The position numbers and the translations under genes were made by a program. The notes below the pieces were generated by a model. It saw nothing but the letters and a program-made list of their open reading frames with translations, was not told the origin of the DNA and searched no databases. Positions 35,201-47,200 of a stretch of 64,000 nt of DNA are shown in pieces. Source of the DNA: Liolophura sinensis. Its lineage: Eukaryota; Mollusca; Polyplacophora; Chitonida; Chitonidae. The stretch covers positions 3,098,001-3,162,000 of the forward strand of contig NC_088300.1 in NCBI RefSeq assembly GCF_032854445.1, in the 5' to 3' direction. Position 1 is the stretch's first letter. Each line of letters starts with the position of its first letter.

Positions 35201-38200
35201 ATAACATTACCACAAATCCACATATATTAATCATTGGTTATAGTACGGGCTATACGTCAGTGATCAACTACACCTGTACATTTACATGTACTAATGTTTG
35301 CACCATTTAGACACCATGAAAGTCTAAATGCAACTTTTTTTAAGTACCAAGAAAAACCAAAACCCCTTCAATTTCAAGGTCAGTATTTCATGATATACAT
35401 GACAAGAATTAAAGCCTAATATAGTCATCCAGATACATGTGCCTGACGCTCAAACAAGACCTACAGGCAAAACACGAGATAAAAAGAGAAAGAGCAAACA
35501 CCAACTGCTTTTGACATCCTGTTAGTATTTGCTTACTTCACTTGTCTTTGAGGTCACCACGGGAACAGTGTCCGTTAATGCATTGGCAGACATGCGCACA
35601 CGGCGGGCAACAGCATTCAACTCCCAGACTTTGTTTTCCACTCTGTCCCTGAAAACAGAGTACAATATAGACCATGTAGTTACAGTATGCAGACTTAACT
35701 CAAAGCTATTTGCATTTACTGTAAAGTACTTATTATTCACTGGGGGCCTCCGTGTCCGAGGGGGTTAGCACACCAGCATGGCGCAATGACCCAGGAGCCT
35801 CCATGTCCGAGGGGGTTAGCACGCCAGCATGGCGCAATGACCCAGGAGCCTCCATGTCCGAGGGGGTTAGCACGCCAGCACGGCGCAATGACCCAGGAGC
35901 CTCCATGTCCGAGGGGGTTAGCACGCCAGCACGGCGCAATGATCCAGGAGCCTCCATGTCCGAGGGGGTTAGCATGCCAGCACGGCGCAATGATCCAGAA
36001 CCTCCTACCACTGCGGTCACTGTAAGTTGAAATCCAGCTCAAGCTGGCTTCCTCTCATGCTGTACGTGGGAAGGTCTTTCAGCAACCTGTGGATGGTTGT
36101 GGGTTTCCCCGGGCTCTGCCCGGTTTCCACCCACCATAATGCTGGCCGCCGTCACATAAGTGAAATATTCTAGAGTACGGCGTAAAACACCAATCAAACA
36201 AATAAATAAGTAAATATTATTCACTGGGATTTTTTTTCAGATTTACTTTGAAAATATGTTTGCGGGAATTAATTTTTTGCATATCTAATCAAGGGAATAC
36301 TGGAAAAGATCTAAAAACTGTTAATTTCCCTTGTTATGCCCGATATTACTCAAGCACATCAAACAGGGATTAAGGGTGGTTTTAATTCTCCTTTATTTTT
36401 TGCGCTGCCACTAGTCCTCATAATCTGGATCACAGACTAAAACACTGGGGGATGGATTATCACTATGTAAGAAGATTACTGTCACACCTATCATGAACAG
36501 TATTCAAAGACGTGTCACTTAACTGCTTTCGCACCTTTGATGAGTTCTTGGCAAAGTGATCTGTCATTTTTTGAGCAGCTCAATGCAAAACATGTGAATT
36601 AACCATTATCGCCTTCAGTCATTCATTCTTTATCAAGCAACATTATTAAGTTTGGCTTGTTTTCGCTTTTAATCGTGCTCTGTAGCAGATCAGAAATCGG
36701 TAACATTGCCATAGCTGTCAAACGGCCATTGTGTTTGATCAGATCACAATTTTTAGAAGTTCACATACTGGTCCACAGGAGAGACACAGCCTATGGGATA
36801 GCATGTATCAAAGCAACATTCACTGGGAGCCATCCTGTGGTTGTATCTACTTTTCTTTCATTTTGATCAATCAAGCTAAAGACGAATAAACTCCCACTTT
36901 GTTTTATACCCACCAAGCCCTGCCACCAGAGTTTGAATATATTTAAAGCCTAATTTTCCCTCCACGCTGTTAAAATTCAGCAGGCCCGCCAGGTTTTCTT
37001 ATGGCAACTCCTGTCAGTCCAGTTTTACGTTATTAATACTACCACCTGTAATATATGACTCAATATTGGAATTTTTTTCGATGGAATTACTTTTCGCGAC
37101 AAATAACTGATTGCCAAATCTTAGACAATTAGTTCCAAGCGAAAATGAAGTACTTCACAGTACATGTATGTTGAACATTGCTTTACAACAACAGCATGGG
37201 ATTTAAAGGAAGAGACCACAAAGAATATAATATGAGTTATTTCGGGAGAGGGATGGAAACAGACCTAAATGGCCACAGACACTTTCTTTCTGACGTGACG
37301 ATTTGCATTTGGTCTAGTGTTGTTGTTTCTTTAAAGAAACAAAATTTTATATATGTCATGTATCTGATTGGTTGGTTGAGTGTTTTTCAACACAACACTC
37401 AAGAATTTTTCACTCATACAATTGTTGTTCAGCTTATGCGTGGTGAATTAATGCCTGATTTAACATTATATCTCTCATATGATACAGAGCCTCCTCATAC
37501 ATATAAAGGGTTTCCCTAGGTGATCATATGAATGGTATTGTCTCATTAGAACATTCTGCCAAAAGACACCAGAGAGGACACTCCATTCGAGCACAGCACA
37601 CTAACAATGGTGAAAAGTAGTGCCAATATCTTTGTTTCATTATGATTTATATCAGACGCATGATGCCAATGTATGCCTAACTAAAATGCCAGTAAAAAGA
37701 CACCAAACATGACACCAAACACTCAGGACACCCAATCCATACACAGTACATTGACAACAACACAATCAACATTTTACCTATACCTCATGCTATTCTAAGT
37801 GAGGTAATATGGAGATTTCACAGCATGAGTAAGATTGAAGTGAGTAGTGAACTGTGTTTGACCCCACTTGCATGGCAGCTGTTTCAACCACTAGGTCAGC
37901 TGACTGTGATGAGCAGTGACATGTACAATATAATGAATTATGTGTACCTAATTGGGTAGCTTACCTGTCACTGGCAAACTCAGCTCTGTTCAGTATTTCT
38001 TCAGCTGAAGGTCTATCATCAGGATCCTTCAACAATACACAAAATGTGTGCAGTGGATGGGATCTTCGATGTTGTATCAGGTATACAATAAATCCAGAGC
38101 ACAACACAGAAATGAGTGCTACCAGCACACATGTCTTACAAATAAGCTTCCTCAAAGCATTATCTATCATATCATTTGCTCAACTCTCAATCAAGGTAAA

Positions 38201-41200
38201 TTCTTCAGTAATATGCATTAGTTATTTATTAAAACTGTACAAGCAGGTATCTAAATGTGCAATAAGGTATATGTAACAATATGGAGCCAAACAGTGAAGT
38301 ACTAAATACTAGAGTTAAAATTAAGCCAGTCTTGTTTATTAACTAAAGTAACAAAAAAAAATGATATATGTAACACCAGAAAAAGTTTGAAATGTTACCT
38401 TTTGAAGCAGGCACTTCACAAGTTGTTTAACGTCATAGGAATATGTGGGATCAATCTCACCAAATTCTCCACACACTATCTCATTGGCCAATTTCAAGGG
38501 ATTCTGAAAAACAATTGCAAAGGGGTAGAAAAAAAACCCATCATATGATGCAGTAATACTGTAGTTATTAAAAATTAATTAATTATTTTAAAATATGATA
38601 CAGTAGGACACTGTTTGCAAAGAAATATCATCTTGTATTTGGCCTACTTACTGTGGCATAGAATGTCTTTTGTAGTGTTAACAGCTCAAACAAAACACAG
38701 CCTAAAGCCCAAATGTCACTCTTGAAGTTATACCTGAAATGACATGATACAGAGTTATACCCCTTCCCTCTCTCAAAGAGGGGGGACAACTCCCTCAAGG
38801 TTTCTCAAGCAAAAGGGTTACAGTAATTATTTAAATTACTGATAATCAAAAATTTGGGTGTAAAACAATTTAACAAAAAAAAATTCGGAACAAAACTTTA
38901 AATTCTTATCACATATTTTCTAATTTGAATATTTATTATAGCAACAGGCATATTTTGACTTTCACAATGATACAGAATTAAACTACTAAACTAACTAAAA
39001 GAGTTAAATAGATTTATATATTTATTTATTTGATTGGTGTTTTATGCCTTACTGAAGAATAATTCACTTACACAACAGCATTATGGTGGGAGGAACCTGG
39101 ACAGAGCCCTGGAGGAACCCACGACCATACGCAGGTTGCTGCAAAACCTTCCCACGTACGGCCGGAGAGGAGGCCAGCATGAGCTGGACTTGAACTCACA
39201 CCGACCACATTGATGAGAGGCTAGGGTCATTACGCCAGGCTGGCATGCTAACCCCACTGGCCAGAAATGTAATGGCTGGCTATCTACTATGGCAGCCTAA
39301 CCATTTATCATTTTCACTAACATGGAAAGGCAACTCTATGACACCGAACACTTCAAACTACACAGACTTACTTGACCCCCTGAACTATCTCGGGTGACAT
39401 GTAATATGGGGTTCCAACAAACTGAAACAGGAAAATGTGAACAGGATTAACGACACACATGTATGGACAAATCCTGAGTCCTATTTTGATATTGTCAATG
39501 CTGATATTATAGTATAAACAGTGCAATCACCCACTGTGTGAGACTGTATCAGATGACTAGCATGGGACAGTTTTTCTGTTAAAGTCATGATCAGTGTATC
39601 AGCTAGGATCGCTTTCTGATTTCTCTAATTTTCAGTTGTAAAAATTGACAACTTTGATACTGTACACTTACCGAGTCCACCAACTGAGACTTGGTATCCA
39701 GAACTTTTGAAATGCCAAAGTCTCCCAGTTTTACTAGACCCAGTTTCGTCAAGAAGACATTCAATGTCTTCAGATCTCTGCAACAAATATATCCATTATT
39801 ACAATGTCTAATTAAACAACTTCTCATGTTCAAACTGTCATACAGAGTAAATGTTTTAAAATCTTCATTTAAGACACATGTGCAGTATTAAGGCTAATAA
39901 ATCTCTGATAAGATTACCCTGGATTAGCAGTTTAATAGGTTATCTAATCAAGTGTTGAAACCATCTGAGGACTGCTACTTACTGACAAACTTTTCCACGG
40001 ATGAGATTTGTATGTCATGTGGGTGGACAGACTTTCAAGTGCAAATGGCCCTACAAATGCTGTCAACCATTTACTTTTACCAAGGCCCCACAAACAATCA
40101 GAGCTCACTGGAGAAGCCAGAAATTCCCTGTTCACGACAGGAATTGAGCCTGCACTTCTAGCAACTGAACGACAAACATCTTAACTACTTGGCCACGATC
40201 CATTCTCATTTGTCTGTATTAGACCCCTAAATACATGTATTTACATATAGCAGCAAGTTTTGATTAAGAGTACTGCCTGTATAACTGCAAATAAGAATTT
40301 TATCCACACACGAGACTAGTACTTATCATGACTAATTTGAATGACCTCACCTATGGAGTATACCATAGCCATGTATGTATGATACTGCTGACGTCAGCTG
40401 GAACATGTACCAACGAACAACCTGAAGAGAGATCGGACAGAAAGTTCTAGCAATATACAAGCAGAATAATGTTATACTGTGTATAAATATAATATTGACA
40501 TTATTTCCCCCTTTACAATCAGAGAGCACGTGTCTTGATTGCCAGGTTATTCCAAGACTAGAACTAGGGCCAGGACTCACAGAGCATCTTAATCATTCCT
40601 GGCTCAAGGGTAACATTAAATAGCCATATGAGCCCTGCTTACACCTTACTACAACTAGGGCCAGTACTCACAGAGGGCATCTTAATCATTCCTGGCTCAA
40701 GGGTACCATTAAATAGCCATATGAGCCCTGCTTATACCTTACTACAACTAGGGCCAGTGCTCACAGGGGGAATCTTAATCATTCCTGGTCCAAGAATCCC
40801 ATTAAATAGCCATATAAGCCCTACTACCTCCTGACCAGAACTAAGGCCAGTGGTTGTAGGGGCATCTCAGTGATTCCTGGTACCAGGATCCAATTACATG
40901 GCCATATGAGCCCTGCTCACTCCTGACCAGAACTAAGGCCAGTGGTTGTAGGGGCATCTCAGTGATTCCTGGTACCAGGGTCCCATTACATGGCCATATG
41001 AGCCCTACTCACTCCTGACCAGAACTAAGGCCAGTGGTGGAAGGAGCATCTCAGTGATTCCTGGTACCAGGGTCCCATTACATGGCCATATGAGCCCTAC
41101 TCACTCCTGACCAGAACTAAGGCCAGTGGTTGTAGGGGCATCTCAGTGATTCCTGGCACCAGGGTCCCATTACATGGCCATATGAGCCCTACTCACTCCT

Positions 41201-44200
41201 GACTAGATCTAAGGCCAGTGGTGGAAGGAGCATCTCAGTGATTCCTGGTACCAAGGTCCCATTACATGGCCATATGAGCCCTACTGACTCCTGACCAGAA
41301 CTAAGGCCAGTGGTGGTAGGGGCATCTGAGTGATTCCTGGTACCAGGGTCCTATTAAATGAATGGTCATATCAGCCCTGCTGGTTGGAACCATGGTAAGG
41401 CCAGTGGTGGTAAGAGCATCTCAGTGATTCCTGGTACCAGGGTCCTATTAAATGAATGGTCATATCAGCCCTGCTGGTTGGAACCATGGTAAGGCCAGTG
41501 GTGGTAGGAGCATCTCAGTGATTCCTGGTACCAGGGTCCTATTAAATATGAACTGAAGCAAGCCTGTATGAGTTTCATCAACTACAGGGAACTGTCATGG
41601 TGCACACATTATTGTGAAATTCACATACCTCCTCTGAGAACAACTCCTCTTGTTTCACAATCTTCTCATGAAGATTCCCACCTGCACAACAGGAGTTCTG
41701 GTTTTATACATTTTAATGTCATTCCTACCATCAGTTGGCCAGCTTATATGTTTATTACGTTGCACAACCTGTTAATGCATTGAGATAATCTGGAACATTA
41801 AGGCTCAATACAATGTCCATTTTATTTTAGGAACATAATGCATACATCTCTTACCAAAACATGTGGAAACACTAAATTTCTCTTGTTCTTCACTGATTGA
41901 CTTCAGAATTATTTATCTCTAAAAATATGTCATCTGCCTGGTGAAGTTAAACACCAGTACATCTATGGCTTTAGATTAACAATCTAGCGTGGTGCAATGA
42001 CCCAGAAGTCTCTCACCAATTTTAATCTCAAAACGATGCTGTATTGACTTTGAGGGAGACTGTTAGAACCTACCGTTAGCGTACTCCATTTCAATGAGAA
42101 GACTGTCTTCTACCAAAAAGTGATTGTAGTAGGTGATGATATTGGCATGGTTCATTAATGACAATATGTCAATCTCATTTTGAGCATCTCTCTTCCCCTT
42201 CTCATTCAAACTATTGAGATAGACCTCTTTCCATACAACCAAGCTGTTATCCTGTAAACATATACAACTTAATCCTTAGCCTATAAACACTGATTTGGTC
42301 AGGCAAACTCTTTATATGATGAAGACAAAGACATAGTAACAATGTGTTACAAGATTAATTATTTATTTAATTGGTATTTAACACCATACACCGTGACCCC
42401 GTACTTTGTGTACATACCGCCTTACCACAGTACACTCCACATGTTATACACATAAGATCATAGGTATTTATGCGATCATAATTATGTTGTGTCTCTTCAG
42501 AAGTTTGGCGTACCACTCAATAACGATAATTAATTCCTTGGCATCTAACACTGATATTAACACCTGACTATAAGTGATATAATTCAACCAAGTTACCTGA
42601 ACTATATTAACCTCGTCGTTTAAACAGGTCATAAAAAAACATGAATTGTCATTTACAATAAAACCACTGGACCCTGCAATTAATACTGAGGTGAATAGCT
42701 TTCTTCCAATCTACAGGGGCATCTCAGTGATTCCTGGTACCAGGGTGCCATTACATGGTCTTATGAGCCCTACTCACTCCTGACCAGAACTAAGGCCAGT
42801 GGTTGTAGGGGCATCTCAGTGATTCCTGGTACCAGGGTGCCATTACATGGTCTTATGAGCCCTACTCACTCCTGACCAGAACTAAGGCCAGTGGTTGTAG
42901 GGGCATCTCAGTGATTCCTGGTACCAGGGTGCCATTATATGGTCTTATGAGCCCTACTCACTCCTGACCAGAACTAAGGCCAGTGCTTGTAGGGGCATCT
43001 CAGTGATTCCTGGTACCACGGTGCCATTACATGGTCTTATGAGCCCTACTCACTCCTGACCAGAACTAAGGCCAGTGGTTGTAGGGGCATCTCAGTGATT
43101 CCTGGTACCAGGGTCCCATTACATGGTCTTATGAGCCCTACTCACTCCTGACCAGAACTAAGGCCAGTGGTTGTAGGGGCATCTCAGTGATACCATTACA
43201 TGGTCATATGAGCCCTACTCACTCCAGACCAGAACTAAGGCCAGTGGTTGTAGGGGCATCTCAATGATACCATTACATGGTCATATGAGGCCTACTCACT
43301 CCTGACCAGAACTAAGGCCAGTGGTTGTAGGGGCATCTCAGTGATACCATTACATGGTCATATGAGGCCTACTCACTCCTGACCAGAACTAAGGCCAGTG
43401 GTTGTAGGGGCATCTCAGTGATACCATTACATGGTCATATGAGCCCTACTCACTCCTGACCAGAACTAAGGCCAGTGGTTGTAGGGGCATCTCAGTGATT
43501 CCTGGTACCAGGGTCCCATTACATGGCCATATGAGCCCTACTCACTCCTGACCAGAACTAAGGCCAGTGGTTGTAGGGGCATCTCAGTGATACCATTACA
43601 TGGTCATATGAGGCCTACTCACTCCTGACCAGAACTAAGGACAGTGGTTGTAGGGGCATCTCAGTGATTCCTGGTACCAGGGTCCCATTACATGGCCATA
43701 TGAGCCCTACTCACTCCTGACCAGAACTAAGGCCAGTGCTTGTAGGGGCATCTCAGTGATACCATTACATGGTCATATGAGGCCTACTCACTCCTGACCA
43801 GAACTAAGGCCAGTGCTTGTAGGGGCATCTCAGTGATTCCTGGTACCAGGGTCCCATTACATGGTCTTATGAGCCCTACTCACTCCTGACCAGAACTAAG
43901 ACCAGTGGTTGTAGGGGCATCTCAGTGATTCCTGGTACCAGGGTGCCATTACATGGTCATATGAGCCCTGCTGACTCCTGACCAGAACTAAGGCCAGTGG
44001 TTGTAGGGGCATCTCAGTGATTCCTGGTACCAGGGTGCCATTACATGGTCATATGAGGCCTACTCACTCCTGACCAGAACTAAGGCCAGTGGTTGTAGGG
44101 GCATCTCAGTGATACCATTACATGGTCATATGAGGCCTACTCACTCCTGACCAGAACTAAGGCCAGTGGTTGTAGGGGCATCTCAGTGATTCCTGGTACC

Positions 44201-47200
44201 ACGGTGCCATTATATGGTCTTATGAGCCCTACTCACTCCTGACCAGAACTAAGGCCCGTGGTTGTAGGGGCATCTCAGTGATTCCTGGTACCAGGGTCCC
44301 ATTACATGGTCATATAAGCCCTACTCACTCCTGACCAGAACTAAGGCCAGTGGTTGTAGGGGCATCTCAGTGATTCCTGGTACCAGGGTGCCATTACATG
44401 GTCTTATGAGCCCTACTGACTCCTGACCAGAACTAAGGCCAGTGGTTGTAGGGGCATCTCAGTGATACCATTACATGGTCATATGAGCCCTACTCACTCC
44501 TGACCAGAACTAAGGCCCGTGGTTGTAGGGGCATCTCAGTGATTCCTGGTACCAGGGTCCCATTACATGGTCATATAAGCCCTACTCACTCCTGACCAGA
44601 ACTAAGGCCAGTGGTTGTAGGGGCATCTCAGTGATTCCTGGTACCAGGGTCCCATTACATGGTCATATAAGCCCTACTCACTCCTGACCAGAACTAAGGC
44701 CAGTGGTTGTAGGGGCATCTCAGTGATTCCTGGTACCACGGTGCCATTACATGGTCATATGAGCCCTACTCACTCCTGACCAGAACTAAGGCCAGTGGTT
44801 GTAGGGGCATCTCAGTGATTCCTGGTACCAGGGTGCCATTACATGGTCTTATGAGCCCTACTCACTCCTGATCAGAACTAAGGCCAGTGCTTGTAGGGGC
44901 ATCTCAGTGATTCCTGGTACCAGGGTGCCATTACATGGTCATATGAGGCCTACTCACTCCTGACCAGAACTAAGGCCAGTGGTTGTAGGGGCATCTCAGT
45001 GATTCCTGGTACCACGGTGCCATTACATGGTCTTATGAGCCCTACTGACTCCTGACCAGAACTAAGGCCAGTGGTTGTAGGGGCATCTCAGTGATTCCTG
45101 GTACCAGAGTACCATTACATGGTCTTATGAGCCCTACTCACTCCTGACCAGAACTAAGGCCAGTGGTTGTAGGGGCATCTCAGTGATTCCTGGTACCAGG
45201 GTGCCATTACATGGTCTTATGAGCCCTACTCACTCCTGACCAGAACTAAGGCCAGTGGTTGTAGGGGCATCTCAGTGATACCATTACATGGTCATATGAG
45301 CCCTACTCACTCCTGACCAGAACTAAGGCCAGTGGTTGTAGGGGCATCTCAATGATACCATTACATGGTCATATGAGGCCTACTCACTCCTGACCAGAAC
45401 TAAGGCCAGTGGTTGTAGGGGCATCTCAGTGATACCATTACATGGTCATATGAGCCCTACTCACTCCTGACCAGAACTAAGGCCAGTGGTTGTAGGGGCA
45501 TCTCAGTGATTCCTGGTACCAGAGTGCCATTACATGGTCTTATGAGCCCTACTCACTCCTGACCAGAACTAAGGCCAGTGGTTGTAGGGGCATCTCAGTG
45601 ATTCCTGGTACCAGGGTCCCATTACATGGTCTTATGAGCCCTACTCACTCCTGACCAGAACTAAGGCCAGTGGTTGTAGGGGCATCTCAGTGATTCCTGG
45701 TACCAGGGTGCCATTACATGGTCTTATGAGCCCTACTCACTCCTGACCAGAACTAAGGCCAGTGGTTGTAGGGGCATCTCAGTGATACCATTACATGGTC
45801 TTATGAGCCCTACTCACTCCTGACCAGAACTAAGGCCAGTGGTTGTAGGGGCATCTCAGTGATACCATTACATGGTCATATGAGGCCTACTCACTCCTGA
45901 CCAGAACTAAGGCCAGTGGTTGTAGGGGCATCTCAGTGATACCATTACATGGTCATATGAGCCCTACTCACTCCTGACCAGAACTAAGGCCAGTGCTTGT
46001 AGGGGTATCTCAGTGATTCCTGGTACCACGGTGCCATTACATGGTCTTATGAGGCCTACTCACTCCTGACCAGAACTAAGGCCAGTGGTTGTAGGGGCAT
46101 CTCAGTGATTCCTGGTACCACGGTGCCATTACATGGTCTTATGAGCCCTATTCACTCCTGACCAGAACTAAGGCCAGTGGTTGTAGGGGCATCTCAGTGA
46201 TACCATTACATGGTCTTATGAGCCCTACTCACTCCTGACCAGAACTAAGGCCAGTGCTTGTAGGGGCATCTCAGTGATACCATTACATGGTCATATGAGG
46301 CCTACTCACTCCTGACCAGAACTAAGGCCAGTGGTTGTAGGGGCATCTCAGTGATTCCTGGTACCACGGTGCCATTACATGGTCATATGAGGCCTACTCA
46401 CTCCTGACCAGAACTAAGGCCCGTGGTTGTAGGGGCATCTCAGTGATACCATTACATGGTCATATGAGGCCTACTCACTCCTGACCAGAACTAAGGCCAG
46501 TGGTTGTAGGGGCATCTCAGTGATTCCTGGTACCAGGGTGCCATTACATGGTCTTATGAGCCCTACTCACTCCAGACCAGAACTAAGGCCAGTGGTTGTA
46601 GGGGCATCTCAGTGATTCCTGGTACCACGGTGCCATTACATGGTCATATGAGCCCTACTGACTCCTGACCAGAACTAAGGCCAGTGGTTGTAGGGGTACA
46701 AAATGATGGAACTGTAGATCCAAAATATTCAGTAAAATAAAACTACAGATTTGATAGTCCGTGACTGATCCAACACTGTGTCAAATATGTTGACAGGCTT
46801 GGAAAATGGGATTATTTTTCATGAACATATGTGACTGCCATGGACCTTTATGGCTCGGCGATTCTCACAACAGGTTAGTTAATTACAGAAAATATACGAG
46901 TCATATTGATGTATACTAGGGAAGATTTAATGCGCGTGTGAAAAGCAATAAATGTTCCTTACCACCAATCTGATGCATCAGGGGCTGTTTCTCTTCCTAA
47001 CTCTCGCAACTGTGTTGCTCTATGAGAGTTTCCCACTCCGCAACTAAATTTTTCCAAGTCTATAATGTCACAGCAATCTATGACTACAAATTTATATAAA
47101 GTATCTACTTTACTTGTCATTAAACAAAGTAAGCTTAGTGAGAAGTCATTATATCATCAGGGAAAACATTTTCTTCAGAATGACCTAATTTAGCATGAAG

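Noticed and set aside
35733-36042. Four overlapping open frames of 79-101 codons
   Set aside because: All are translations of the 51-bp SINE-head repeat.
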